Below are positions 1 through 11,562 of a stretch of DNA of 64,000 nucleotides, one piece after another. The stretch spans positions 434,001-498,000 of the forward strand of contig BDSI01000064.1 of assembly GCA_003117195.1 (NCBI GenBank). Reading direction: 5' to 3'. Position 1 is the stretch's first letter. Each line of letters starts with the position of its first letter. The notes under the pieces were generated by a model, which saw nothing but the letters and a program-made list of their open reading frames with translations, was not told where the DNA came from and did not search any database. A program made the position numbers and the translations under genes. Origin of the DNA: Eudorina sp. 2006-703-Eu-15 (taxonomy: Eukaryota > Chlorophyta > Chlorophyceae > Chlamydomonadales > Volvocaceae).

Positions 1-1
1 C

Positions 2-655
2 GAGCAGTTGACGGCGGCGCGGATGGACGAGCAGACGGCGGAGGGGCTGTCGCTGCTGGCCTACTCGTACGGCATGCTGGAACGGACGCCCTCCCGGGAG
101 TGGTTCCTGGCGCTGTACGACGGCGCCGCCAGGTACGGCTTCGCGGACTTCGACGCCATGGGCCTGGAACGGCTGATCTGGGGGATCGCCAAGATGGATC
201 CCCCGCCGGAGCTTCGCCCAGACGCAGCAGCCGCCACGTCGCCCGGCTGGATGCAAGCCTTCCTGGAGCAGTGTGCGGTACACATGCACGACATGTCATA
301 CTGCAATCTCGCGAACCTGCTGTTTGCGCTGGCGCTGCTGGGGGTGCGACCGGGGGAGGCGTGGCTGACGGCAGCGGCGGCGCGGGTGGAGGCGCTGGTG
401 GAGGAGTTCGGGCAGACGACGGCGGCCAAGGTGCTGTGGGCGCTGCCGCGGCTCCGGAACCCGCAGGAGCAGGGCGGGAGCGGCGAGGACGGGGTCGTCG
501 TCGTCGTCGGCGGCGGCATTGGCAGGGGGGCGGCGTTGGAAGGGGGTACGGCGAGGGTGGAGCGGCTGCTGGAGGGGCGCATGCGGCGGATGATGCGGAG
601 CGCGTGGGTGGCCCCGCACCGGGGCCCCAGACCTGGACCCCGGCGGGGAGCCTGA
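2..655 (+). CDS. OPR-like organelle RNA-binding protein, C-terminal part
   Basis: Open frame from the window edge (codons starting at base 2) to a TGA at 653-655; the N-terminus lies outside the window. The visible ~217 residues contain alpha-helical repeats with the pattern CNLANLLFALALLGVRP followed by EAWL, and later AAKVLWALPRL. This matches the octotricopeptide (OPR) style of repeat (LANLLWALAKLG...P) known from algal factors that control chloroplast or mitochondrial mRNA stability and translation. The last ~70 residues are Gly/Val/Arg-rich low complexity. The organelle role is inferred from the family; the target RNA cannot be told. A FASTK or Tbc2-like factor is the main alternative. 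Whether an intron cuts this frame near 480-600 is unclear. Confidence 0.62.
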   Translation, partial: EQLTAARMDEQTAEGLSLLAYSYGMLERTPSREWFLALYDGAARYGFADFDAMGLERLIWGIAKMDPPPELRPDAAAATSPGWMQAFLEQCAVHMHDMSYCNLANLLFALALLGVRPGEAWLTAAAARVEALVEEFGQTTAAKVLWALPRLRNPQEQGGSGEDGVVVVVGGGIGRGAALEGGTARVERLLEGRMRRMMRSAWVAPHRGPRPGPRRGA

Positions 656-2054
656 CGACGGAATACGACGAGGGGACGTCCTGCTGCTACTGCTGTTGCT
701 GCTACTGGTGGTGCGGATGGCGGTGGTCGAGCCGATGTGTGTGTGCTCAAGTGCTCAAGAAAATATACCGTCCTGACCCTAACCACGTGGGCCAGATGCG
801 AACTCCATGAGTCCAAACGCGCTCCGCGCCTGCGCCAAACGCCCTGGGTCCCTGAATGCCAATCCGCCACGCTCAATTCGCAACGCGAGCCCCACACCCG
901 CACTGCGAGTGCACAACCTGCACGCGCCACATGTGTGGGAGTGCAGTGGCGGCCCGGCGGAGAGGCTTGGGTGAGATCCCCAAGCCGAGGGGTGCGCCAG
1001 CGCGGGGGCCCGTGCCTGGCTGCTGACACCACGGGGCCCCTGTTCGCTTTACGAAGCCGCCAGCCGTACCGTACGCCTGCACCGCATGCCGGGGCGGTGA
1101 TAATTTTGACGGGGAAGAGCGCAGCGCACGGGACACGACTCGCCTGTACAGTGCCTTCCATTCTCATGCATGAGCCTGCGCTCCAGGGTGGTGGGTTGCG
1201 CGGATGGTCGCGACGACACCGGCCACCAAGCCACCAAGCCATGCCGTGTATGTACCCTTACATCCTGGCGTCATTTCAATATATATATTCCATATGTCTC
1301 CTACGTCGGGGTCGCGCCGTGCTGTCTGCTGCAGCATCAGCCACCACCGACAGCTCTGGTGGCCGTACCGCCGCCAGTTACCGTGCCGACAAGACGGTGG
1401 ACCAAACGGCGACGGCGCTCACCACGGCACGGCGCCATACGTACTGCCGGCGGGGGTGGACACGGGCGGTGGGGCGGCGGCATACATGCATCACGGCCTG
1501 CCCGTCAGCCTTGCTTTCCCGAGCTTTCTGCAGTCACACGGCGTCGCACATGCCTCCGAAACCACACCAGACAAGGCGCCTGACGCCATCCATAGCCGAT
1601 GGTCATACATACGTCTGTCTTGCAGCTGCGTTCCCGGGGATGCTTACCTCCGACCACAAACCCAAACCCAAGGACCGTCCTCCCTTCCTTCCGTAGCTCC
1701 AGCCGAACTATCCCGTGCCCCGTGCTCCGCGCGCGATCATATCTTGCACTTCCCCTCCCTGGAGCCCTTGATGGGTGTCCCTCCGCTCAAGACATCGGCT
1801 CATGACAGACCAAGGGAGCGCTCTCTGCGACTCATGCAGCCGGTCACAGACCGCTTCCACACACAAATGATGTACAACGGCCCCTCCCTGTAGCAGCCTG
1901 GACCTGGGCCTGCCTGAACACTGCCTGAACACTTCGCTGCGATGAAATGAGTTCTCTGTCGTCGTCCCCTCCCCGTCCTCCTCGTCCTTAACAACTTGCC
2001 CCCCGTGCGCTCCTGCCGACGCCAGGACGTCACATCCAGAGCCCGCCGCTCTTT

Positions 2055-2109
2055 CGCGCGTGCGTGCGCGCGCGCGCGTGTGTGTGTGTGCGTGTGCGTG
2101 TGCGTGTGC

Positions 2110-2183
<74 letters not shown>

Positions 2184-2222
2184 ACGCGCCCTACCGGGAC
2201 GTCTGTCTGTCTGTCTGTCTGT
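2055..2222. repeat. (GT)n microsatellite followed by (GTCT)n
   Basis: A GC/GT dinucleotide ladder starts near 2055, becomes a pure (GT)n run from about 2112 to 2180, and is followed by five GTCT units at about 2200-2222. It probably lies in the 3' UTR of the OPR-like gene. Confidence 0.95.
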
Positions 2223-2267
2223 GTAGGGCTGGTGCGAGTAGAGTAACCCAACACCACCGAACACCAT

Positions 2268-2272
2268 TGTAA
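2268..2272 (+). terminator. Candidate poly(A) signal TGTAA for OPR-like gene
   Basis: First plus-strand TGTAA (the usual green-algal poly(A) signal) I found after the stop at 655. It would make a 3' UTR of about 1.6 kb, so the assignment is weak. Confidence 0.3.
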
Positions 2273-2745
2273 CCCAGACGAGCACTGCACCACACCGTGC
2301 AGCATGCAGGTGAGTATCGAGCTCCTGGGCCGGGCTGGCCTGTGCTCCCACAGAACACCAGACCACAGCACGCTGCACCGACGACCAAATCCAATATCTG
2401 CCCCCCCCCAACGGCTTTTCGTGCACACCGTCCGAACAGCAAACTGCCGTGACGCGCCACAGCAGCCCCTAATCACTGACTCCCCAGGTGGAACGCTGAC
2501 GACATCCACTTTCAACTGCCCTCCCCAACCCCATTCAGCGCCGTTTTCACCCTACACCAGGCAACACCCCACAACTGGGGCCCGCTAGCTCGGCAGATTC
2601 AGGTCACCCAGAGTAACCCGCGGTGCGCCGCGCTTGCGACAATTGAACCCCGCCCCCGTCCCCGCCCCCACCGTTGCTGCTGGCTGAGGTGCTGACGTTC
2701 GCTGCCGCGTCCCGACATCAGTCGCTTTGCGAGAGGCGCGCGGCG

Positions 2746-3989
2746 CTACCTACCACCCAGCATCGGCACAGCCGACGCCCCGCGGACTGCCTCCTGGTCC
2801 TCAAACTTGAACTTGCTCGCGTCCCACACCTCATCAAAGTTGGGCAGCTGCGCGCCCGATTCGTTGATCCCCTGCTGCTTCTTAACCTGGAACCGCTGCA
2901 AGATGAGAATCGCCAGACCGGTGAGGAACACGACGGCGTGCACCATGTCCGCCAGCACGGCTGCGCGAGGCGGGAGGGTGACACAACGGAGGGTGACACA
3001 ACGGGGACCCCGGGGAGGGTGCCAGGTGGCGGTCGCAGTTCGGATCATGCGGGGTAAGGCGGCCGTCCAGCGATGCTAAAAAGTCGCGGTTCCGGAGAAG
3101 GGCCCCATGAGTGCTCATATGAAGACTGTGAAGCAAGGGTAAGGAGTAGCTGGCAAGAAATCCGCCCGACCCGAAGGTTGAGTGTGAATGTGAATGAACG
3201 GATACTCCCAGGTCAGGTATGCGCCGTACGGACTCAAGCAGCGCTCGACAAAGCGTGGGACGTAATTGGGACCTGCTCGGGTGGCTCGGGTGCTATAGTT
3301 CCCTTCCCGGGGATGCTTGGACTAGCACACGATTGCAGGCTGCTCTCGTGCAGTGCACCGTACCCTGTGCTGGCCCACAGTCATATCGATGATGGCTTAA
3401 ACCCCCCCCCCCCGGTGATGGACGTACCGTATGGGTCCTCCCGGTATGATTCCTGCCAGTCTGTAAGGACAGAAATGCCCTGCAACAGCCGCTCCCCCCC
3501 ACACAGGACGGTGAAGACCAGAACCCAGTTCTCGTAGATTTGGCGCTTGTACATGAGTACAAACTGTGGAATCAGAGCCACCACCTCCAGGTACACGCTG
3601 AAGGAGTGGCAAATTTCAATGATAAGCTTAACCCGGTTGAGGAAGATGGCCAAGACCAAGCACGGGGTGATGAGCAGGCCTCGAGAAAACGTGTCCAGGT
3701 CAGCATCGTATGTCTGAGAGGCTGGGGAGTACCGCATGAGCAGCACGATGGCGAGAGCGACAACCAGGTGGAACACCTTGACGATCGTGTTGGCGAGGGA
3801 CACATACAAGTACAGGAGATCCAGGTAACGGAAAATAAAAATGATGAGGAAAAGCTCTTGAGTTATCAAGCTAATACCACGGCAATTCTTGTCCCACAAC
3901 AGTTTCCACAGTAGCAACTTGCGCGAGAGAATGTGAAGGATGCCGCCCCCGACGAGGGCGGCATCCATTGAAAATGGTTGCACTGCCAT
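2746..3989 (-). CDS. ERD2: ER lumen protein-retaining (KDEL) receptor
   Basis: Two exons: 3989-3428 and 2960-2746, joined in phase 1 by a GTACGT donor and a GCAG acceptor; 258 residues. ERD2 binds H/KDEL tails of escaped ER proteins in the Golgi and returns them to the ER through COPI. Family features in order: CRGISLITQEL near the N-terminus, FIFRYLDLLYLYVSL, TYDADLDTF, then FSVYLEVVALIPQFVL, and a last hydrophobic segment ADMVHAVVFLTGLAILIL in exon 2. About seven hydrophobic helices are visible. After the last helix there is a basic stretch (QVKKQQ) and about 40 more polar residues, longer than the short tail of animal receptors (~212 residues total). An in-frame ATG at 3968 could be the start instead of 3989. 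It shares a 312-bp divergent promoter region with PFC1. Confidence 0.92.
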
Positions 3990-4301
3990 CGGGAGACTGC
4001 TTCAGTAACTTCGGCGATGTACAGACTCTTCCCTAGCTCAAACTGCTTCAGATAGAGTTCGCACAATTATCGTACCAGGTCATGCTAATACACAATCTAC
4101 ACCTGACAAGTGTATAACGCAAATCGAGTACTATGCCTGCCGAGCGACAGTTTTTTCAATGCGCAGTCGTACGGAACATGAACCAGGCGAAAATCCAACC
4201 TCGCAACAAAATTGAACATGTCTAAAACATGTACCATCCTTCACCCAACTCGAATACCAAAATAAACAGCGCAGCACTAAACCTTTTGAGACGTCAACGC
4301 C
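3990..4301. promoter_or_regulatory. Divergent promoter region ERD2 / PFC1
   Basis: Only 312 bp separate the ATG of minus-strand ERD2 from the first in-frame ATG of plus-strand PFC1. The stretch is visibly AT-richer than the flanks. I see no unambiguous TATA box. Two housekeeping functions, ER retrieval and plastid ribosome maturation, would be driven from here. Confidence 0.5.
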
Positions 4302-7300
4302 ATGCACTGTAACGAATGCGGTCGCTGGACACGCGACTCACAAATCGGTATCAAGCAGGGTCCCCGAAATTCATGGCATCCCCCGCAGCGTCACCCACCT
4401 TGTCCGCCTTTGCCGGCCAGCCGCCGCGCTCCCGGCGGCAACGGCGCTCCTAGGGGCCCAAGGAGCCTCCACCCCGAACCGCCTCGCAAGGCAGCGGCTC
4501 CCAACCCCTCATCACCCCCAGCCCCCAATGAGGTCGTGGAACCCGAGCAGTTTGCTGTTCCAAGCGTCGGCTGGATGTGGCGGGCCGGCAGCGCTGCCAA
4601 CACTAGTTCAGGCGATGGCGCCTCTACCAGCTCCGCCGGCACCTCCAATCCGACTAGAAACATGCCCAGTGCCGCCTCCACCGTCGCCAATCTGTACGAA
4701 GACCACATCAAGGCAAAAAAGTGAGCAAAAAAGGCACCTGCCCTGGCGTCCTCCTCCGCCAACTCCCTCATGGTGCCTGTCGGTCCAGCAGCATGCATAC
4801 TTGCGTTGCTACTGCTGTTGCTACTGTTGTTGCTACTGCTGCTGCTACTGCTGTTGCTGGCATGACACGCCCCAGTGTTCACACGTGGGCCGCTGAGCCG
4901 ATGAGTCAGCTTCACATAGCTAGCACCCGTGCACTTGGCCTGGGAGGGCGCGGAGGGCGAGACAGCAGCAGTCGGCGGCTCAGCCAGTGCCCGGACCGCC
5001 TGCTGCTGCCCCTGTCGCCCGCGCTGCTGTCAGGTCCCTGGGTCAGAACTTTGTGACTGATGACGGCGTGCTTCTGGACATTGTGGCGGCGGCTGCGGTG
5101 GGGCCGGATGACCTGGTGCTGGAGGTGGGTGGGTGGGTGGAGGTGGATGGGTGGGTGGGTGGGTGGGTGATTTTGGTTGGGAAATAGAAACTGGAGGTGA
5201 GTGGGTGGGTGGGTGGGTGGATTTGGGTGGGAAACAGAATCTGAATTTGGGTGGGGTGGGTGGGTGGGTGGGTGAGGTCAGGGGGCAGGATGCAGGGGGC
5301 GAGTGGGGACAGACGCACGGAATGCAACATGGCGCGTGGCGGTGATTCGTGTGGCTTTCCTTTTGTTTCGGTGGGTGCACGGTTGACTGGGTCTGGGTTC
5401 TTTTTGCGTTTGGGAACGACTGGATAGGCCTGTCGTTGACGATGGGGGGGTACAGTGACATATGGGTGGGCAGCGACTGAGGTTTGCTGACGGGCGGGGT
5501 AGGGCTGTGCGGGGTAGGCGGGGCGGGAGCGTCTCGGATGCGGTCGTGCGGCCATGGGGAATGGCAAAAAGGGCCCTCTGGGTGTGACTGGGCGACTCAT
5601 GGGAGGGCGACTCATGGGAGGGCGACTCCTGGGAGGGCGACTCCTGGGAGGGCGACAGGGTGGCAGACGGGCGGCCCTTGGCAGGATGGCTAGGATGGAC
5701 GGACGTGGGGTCTGTGGGTGGCGAGGAACCTGCCCGAATCACCCGGGGGCTGTGGTCTTAGTGGGCTGACTGCCGACCCATGGGTCGATCACCCCATCTC
5801 TGCCCCAGGTCGGACCCGGCACGGGCAACCTCACGAAGCACCTGCTGGCCCGCGGCGCTCACGTGACAGCGGTCGAGAAGGACGACACGCTGTACGACAG
5901 GCTGCGGAACGAGTACCGTGACGTGGGTGCCCGCCTTGAGAGCTTGCCGTATCGTGCCGTACCGTATCGTGCCGTACCGTATCGTGCCGTACCGCGCTGT
6001 AGAGGTACCCACCTGGCTGCCGTGGGCCATTCATTCCGGCGCCCAGATGAAAACATACCGACATGTCCGGCAGTTGTGTATGCCGTACGGCGAAAGCTAA
6101 TGCGATCTCGAGGAGATGAAGCGCGGAGCTCAAGCTGCGGTGCTCGAGGAAGCCCTGCCTCGTGCCTCCTCGGTTGTTTCCACGTCCCGCCAGTGGGGTC
6201 CCTTGCGTCCAGAGCCACGTACGTGCGAGAAGGAGAAGAAGGAGAAGGAGAAGGAGAAGACAAGGCCCTGTGGGACGCAGTTCCACGGCTGCACGCGCAC
6301 TTCCGGTTCGCTCTCCCTCCAAAGCAGCGCAGTTTGAACATGTCTACCAAATTCCCATACCCCCCTCCACTCCCACCCGTTCCCCCTCCCCTCCCCCTCC
6401 CCCAGGTGGAGCAGCTGACTCTGGTCCGCGGTGATGCGCTCAAGGTGGGGGACCGCCTAGCACCACCTGGGCGGCACCACCTGGGCCCGGGGGTCACCGA
6501 CCCGCGGGGCACCGACCCGGGGGTCACCGACCCGCGGGGCACCGACCCGGGAGTCACCGACCCGCGGGTCACCGACCCGGGGGTCACCGACCCGCGGGTC
6601 ACCGGGCGCGGACTGCGGTCCCAATCGAACAAGGGGTCCCGGCGGCATGGTCCGGAATGTCCCTACGCAGGCCGGTCTTGGAAACACACATACACACACA
6701 CGCGCGGGCGGGTCTCTTATCTAAACACACGCACGCGCTCAGTTTTCTTTTACATACACACATACGCTGGACCTCGCTTCTCGCGGCTCAGTTCTCTTTT
6801 ACACACAGCCGCACAGTTCCTCTATACATTCACATGCCGACGCCGGTCTGGAGGGAGGGAGGGAGGGAGGGAGGGTTCTGTAAGGGCCTTGACATGGCTT
6901 CCATTGACCCGGGGGGATGGGCCCATGGGTCGCGGTCACCCGATTGGAACACGGTCCCGGCGTCCCGGGGTCGCGGGTGGCCCACGGGTCGCGGGTGGCC
7001 CACGGGTCGCGGGTGGCCCACGGGTCGCGGGTGGCCCAGGGGTCGCGGGTGGCCCACGGGTCGCGGCGGCGTCGTAAACGACCGCGATGGGGTCACATTC
7101 GCTCCCTCCCTGGCGGACGCGCGCCCGAACCCTGGAGCTGGGGCCGATGCCCAACCCTGATCCTGATAGGGGCCCTCCCAATGCGCCCCGGGGAGATGAG
7201 CCACATTCACTGTCCATTGACTCCTCCTTTCCCCTGTCCCAATCACCCGTCGCGCGGACCTGCCGGACGGCGTCCATCTTTCCGTCCTTCGGCGGTGGGT

Positions 7301-9598
7301 CCCGGTCCCAGGTCGGCCTGGAGGACATCATCCGAGGAATGGTGCAGCAGAAGCGGATGAGCCCCGCAGGCGCGGGGGATGCCGCCGCCGCGGAGTCGAC
7401 CGCAGCCGGGCCCTCCACCTCTACCTCCACCTCCGGCCCTGGCCCCGCCTCCACCGGTCCCATCACCGCCGCGACCGTGGACGGAGCCCATGTGGGCGGT
7501 ACTCCGGGCAGCCCGGGCACCGAAACCACCGGCGCGGCGACCGCCGCCGCCTCCGGGGTCCGGGGTCGCAAAGCTGCCGGCGGCGGTGCGCGGGCGTCAG
7601 GCCGGAAGGTCAAAGTGGTGGCTAACTTGCCGTACAACATAACCAAGGATTTGATTACGATGCTGCTGCCCCTGGGAGATGTGATCTCGGATCTTCACAT
7701 CATGATCCAACACGAGGCTGCCGTACGGTTGACGGAGCGGACACCCGGTGAGCACTTTTGGTCGGGAGCGGGGGCGGGGATGGAGTTGGCACGAAGCCGG
7801 TGCGTGCCGGGTGAGCTGCTGGGTTGGTGCTTCGTGGGGATTGGTTTCGGAGTCTTCAAGGAGACGTCACAGCCGTACTCTCAGTGTAGCTACTGGTGTA
7901 CGGCGGCCTGCCGCAGGTGCCGGCGATAGTACGGCCATCCGCGCGGCTGTGGGATATCTTCACACAGCGAGCGGCCTGCGCGGCTGCCAGCTGTTGTTTC
8001 CGCGACGGAGCGCCCGCCTGGCATGGCGCGTGTGCTCCCGCACCGGCCGCGACAGCACCCGGGGCTGGGCACTTGTCTGTTTGTTCGTTAAAGGCGCATG
8101 GGCATGACAAATACACGGTGTTTGTCATGCCCTCTCCCTACTCGTTCATGACTTCTTTCCGCAGGCGGGCCGGAGTGGCGCGCCGCCAACATTCGGACGC
8201 TGTTCTACTGCAAACCCAGGTGGACAGGGGCGACGGGCGTGCCACGGAACTACCGTAGTAGGACGGCAGGACCGGCCGGCGTAGCCTGTGTGTGTGTCGG
8301 AGGGGCGCGATTGAGCCATTGAGGGTGTCGTCGTTGCGAGTGCGGTAATGCCGTTGTGTTTATTGAGAAGCCACACCCACAACCACCCAGGCCCGTCATG
8401 CCGTTGTGCCGTTAATGCCGTTGTGTATTGGTCACTGAATCGGAGGAGATCCGTAAATGGAGCAAGGACACGAAGCGACGTGCGCGTGCCGCCGAGTGGT
8501 ATGGTGCTGACCGAGCGTGTGCCGCCTGCGGCGCGCGCCCCGGGGTGCAAACGTGGCGTGCGCGATGACCCGTGGGTCAGTGCGGGGCCCCACACCGTAC
8601 CGTACCTCCGCCGCGTCAGGTTCTTCCATACGGCATCTGTTCCACTACCGGAGAAGGACACACTGTAACGCTTACACGAAGCGTGTAACAAGTTGCAACA
8701 ACCAGTGGAGCGGAAATCGTGCGTACGACATCCCGCGGGACTGCTAACGACCATGGTGTGTTTTTGTACGTCAGGTACCGATTCCGGATCTCCCGCTTCA
8801 AGTACGACCCGGTCCCGGGGGTGGACGGCGCACTGGCCACCTTCTCGCTGCTGCCGCCCAGCGCCCGCCTTGCCGTACCATCCGAGCGCGCCTTCCACGC
8901 CCTCGTCACAAAGGGCTTCTCGGAGCGCCGCAAGAAACTGCGCAACAGCGTGCAGCCGCTGTACACCTCACAGCAGGTACGGGCACAGTACGGTACGGCA
9001 CGGTACAGTTATCGTACGGTGTACGGTGTACTTGACGACGGATGGGTGAGATGGCGGCGGCCTGGGACGCAGGCCACGGGACATTATCTGTAGGTACAGG
9101 GCAGCGTACCCAGACAACAGTGACAGCCGAAGCCTCCTTGCAAATTCAACACACACTGCGGGTATAATTGTCATTAACACACCGCCGGAGGAACGACACG
9201 CGCATCCGTACGCTCCCATTTCACCACACCATGGGTAGTGGGAACCCGCCCTACCCAGCCGGCCCCTGGGCGTGTGCTCTCGCGCGGATCCCTGTTCTTG
9301 TGGGCTCCGTTGCGACGGACCCCTCCCTCTCACCCCAAGTTTCTAATGGCCCCCTTTTCGCCCAAACCCCCCTCCGCCCTCCGCCCGCGGTGGTGGTGGT
9401 CAGGTGGAGGCTGCCCTCAGGTCGTGTGAGCTGAATGTGGACGCGCGCGCACAGGACCTGACCCTGGAGCAGTTTACGGCGCTGAGCTGGCAGCTGCACC
9501 GCATGCAAGTGGAGGAGGGCCTGGGGCTGCTGCAGGGCGCTGCAGGGCAGGAGCAGGGGGCCTCTGGGCAGGGGCAGGGGGCCGCGGGACGGCAATAA
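4302..9598 (+). CDS. PFC1: Plastid 16S rRNA dimethyladenosine transferase (KsgA/Dim1 family)
   Basis: Eight exons: 4302-4720, ~4947-5124, 5809-5922, 6406-6444, 7312-7747, 8165-8219, 8775-8976, 9404-9598; phases fit and give ~545 residues. The enzyme dimethylates two adjacent adenines at the 3' end of small-subunit rRNA using SAM. Motifs: RSLGQNFVTDDG; SAM loop VGPGTGNLTKHLL (~200-212); VEKDD; VRGDALK; catalytic NLPYNI (~355-360); C-terminal RRKKLRNSVQPL and LTLEQFTALSWQLH. The LYEDHIKAKK stretch before the core resembles the DYHATLKSLN region of plant PFC1, supporting a plastid form. A ~95-residue Ala/Ser/Gly/Thr insert precedes NLPYNI. Exon 4 is only 39 nt. The start is uncertain: ATG 4302 is in frame, but ATG 4373, in another frame, gives a more transit-peptide-like beginning and would need a small intron or a sequence error. 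The acceptor of exon 2 is approximate. Confidence 0.9.
4808..4861. repeat. GCTACTGCTGTT-type trinucleotide repeat, PFC1 intron 1
   Basis: Interrupted run of GCT/ACT/GTT triplets inside the first PFC1 intron. It reads as Cys/Tyr/Trp or poly-Ser in shadow frames and is not coding. Confidence 0.85.
5125..5275. repeat. (GGGT)n tract, PFC1 intron 2
   Basis: Three clusters of GGGT repeats start directly at the intron's GTGGGT donor, separated by short unique pieces near 5171 and 5228. Confidence 0.9.
5590..5655. repeat. 16-bp minisatellite GGGCGACTCNTGGGAG, PFC1 intron 2
   Basis: About four head-to-tail copies; the variable base is A in the first two and C in the next two. Confidence 0.9.
5946..5993. 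repeat. 15-bp minisatellite CCGTATCGTGCCGTA, PFC1 intron 3
   Basis: About three copies immediately downstream of the exon 3 donor. CCGTA/CCGTAC units also recur in other introns of the window, for example 8985-9005, 27640-27680, 32209-32232 and 60650-60690. Confidence 0.85.
6487..6606. repeat. 15-bp minisatellite built on GGTCACCGACCCG, PFC1 intron 4
   Basis: About eight units of GTCACCGACCC plus a variable 4-base linker (GGGG, GCGG, GGGA). Adjacent units form GACCC-NN-GGGTC-like inverted arms. A similar short cluster sits in a wax synthase intron near 31525-31560. Confidence 0.9.
6967..7066. repeat. 18-bp minisatellite CGGGTCGCGGGTGGCCCA, PFC1 intron 4
   Basis: About five to six near-identical copies; one copy has CAGG in place of CACG. 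Confidence 0.92.
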
Positions 9599-9876
9599 CG
9601 CCGATTCCAGTACGGCAGCAGCAGCAGCAGCAGCAGCGGGGGGGACACCGGTGCGCGCGGACGGAGCTGCCGTGCTCGATGCCGTGCTCGATCGGGGAGT
9701 GGTGGCTGTCGGATCGGGCAGGGCAGGCAGGCCGCGCGGGCGCCCTTCCGTCCTACGCTGCGACCCAGATCTCCGACCCAGAGCTGCGACCCGGATCTGC
9801 GACCCGGATCTGACACAGGTTGGACCGTGCACCGAAGGGCGCCCGGGCCGCTGCCCTGGCGGCCCAGTTCTCGGAC

Positions 9877-9881
9877 TGTAA
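9877..9881 (+). terminator. Candidate poly(A) signal TGTAA for PFC1
   Basis: Lies 279 bases after the PFC1 stop, a normal distance for a green-algal 3' UTR. Confidence 0.6.
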
Positions 9882-11562
9882 GGCCCTCTGTGATCGCCCC
9901 TCTGCCATTGTCCTGGCGTCTCCCGGGCTGTATCATAGTTTAATGAATGCATAAAGATGGGTACGGTAGCTGACTGGAGACTGGATTACACCGCTAGAGC
10001 CCCACACGGAGCGCACGGCCGGAGACGGGCAAGCAACCACCGACGATGGACAGCAGCAGACGGCGCACACTCAGACGCAATAAACGTCCAACGCCAGAAC
10101 GGCCCGTTTCGCCGGGATGTTCCAAAAAGTGCGAACTCAAGAGGCGCCGGCGTCCCGCCAAGAGCCAACCGGCTCCAGAACCAAAGACGCTCGTCAGTCG
10201 TAACGGTGGAAGAACAGGCCCCACAGAAGACTCGTTGACTTTTATGAAAAAGGGCGGAAACGCGCCAGGTCACAAGCACGGTAACGTGCCGTGCGGTGAG
10301 GTGCGCTGAGGTGCTCCGGCGGGCTGGGGTGAGCGAATGCCCCGGACTGCCGGAAATGAGCGGACATGCGCCGTGGCACTGGGAGGAGCGGAGGATCCGG
10401 CGTAAGCAGGGCTGCATGGGGACACCGTGGGGCGCATGAGGGGGAGGACCAATGCTAGTAACCCTGACGGACACGGCAGTGGGCGGTCGCGGCGAGGTCG
10501 GGGGCAATCCCCGTGTCCGGCGGAGTTGCATCGGCGTCCCCGTCAACGACGGCTGAGTGCATCCAGCGGTGCGCAGGCCCCCCATGCCGTTGATAGTGCT
10601 GAGGGCGGCCTGAGACATGCGAAGATTCTTCGGCTGCAACAGCAACCTCCAGCGGTTGCTTTGCAGTTGTCGTGGGGGTCGTGGGGGTCGTAGGATGCAG
10701 GTGCAGATTCGCTGGGGCGTCTTCCTGCGCCCGTCCTGCCTTGCCTGACTTTGTTTAGCCACAGCTTGCTCCTGGCCGGACCTGGCTGAGCCCCGCGCCC
10801 TGATCGTCCGGGGCAGGACCCAATACGTCGCCCCGACACCGTGTTAAGTTATTGATACAATTCAGCGCAAAAGCCAGGAACGAGGATTGATGGGATTGTG
10901 CAGAAAATTCGGCCTGATAGAAAGCACGTGTGTACAGCAACACCGTAACGCATGCCACGAAGGTGTTAGCACGCAAGTCATTGAAAAGTGGCATGGGAAG
11001 GATCTGAAAGGCTGCATGGGAAAGCATGTTCGCATGATTAAGACAAGGTGTTTCATCAGAGGCCTCTGTGTTTCATGTTCGTCGCAATAGTTTGAACAGA
11101 GATTGGGGTTGCATCTGCGACGACCGTTCTGCCTTGTGTGAAGCGTGTAGCCTTGATCACCCCAACCTGTCACACGTGTCGTTACATGATATGCATGGCA
11201 AACGTCTTGCTGGAAGGCGTGCTCGAAACAAATTTTGCTCAATCGCTGCGTGCTTCGCGACGTACGACGACGTTCCGTCAGTTTGTGCGTGCAGCATTAT
11301 CCATGACGAACGTTCGCAATCTCCTAAAGGTGCACTCTTCAAAATTTACACGGAATGAAAATTTGAGATCTCCTTTCAGGTTTTCCGGAACATGCACAAT
11401 TTTTGGTGTCGTAGGCAGCGTTCTGCCGTCGACTTTTATTTAACCCGGATATATCAAGCGTTCGCTGAACTAAGTGCCAGTCTACCATAAGCATACGGAT
11501 TGGAACAATTTCATGTTCGAGAGCAAGGGTGTCTGACTCGATCGTGGCATGTAAATATCGCA
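9882..11562. other. Intergenic, PFC1 to LCIA
   Basis: No exon I can support. A 258-codon minus-strand frame at 9986-10762 has no family features and odd codon use. From about 10850 the base composition shifts to AT-rich, as expected for upstream sequence of the LCIA gene. Confidence 0.5.

Larger units (their letters stand above)
656..2745. other. Convergent 3' region between OPR-like gene and ERD2
   Basis: No convincing exon on either strand. It holds the 3' UTR of the plus-strand OPR-like gene, a long GT/GC dinucleotide tract, and the 3' UTR of the minus-strand ERD2 gene. I found no TGTAA in the minus-strand direction between 2274 and 2745, so the ERD2 transcript end is not placed. Confidence 0.5.

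Noticed and set aside
61..1242. 393-codon minus-strand frame
   Set aside because: Opposes the OPR-like frame, which has repeat structure and codon bias. The minus product has no recognisable domain.
9986..10762. 258-codon minus-strand frame between PFC1 and LCIA
   Set aside because: Arg/Pro/Ser-rich with no motif, no splice continuity and poor codon bias; probably chance.
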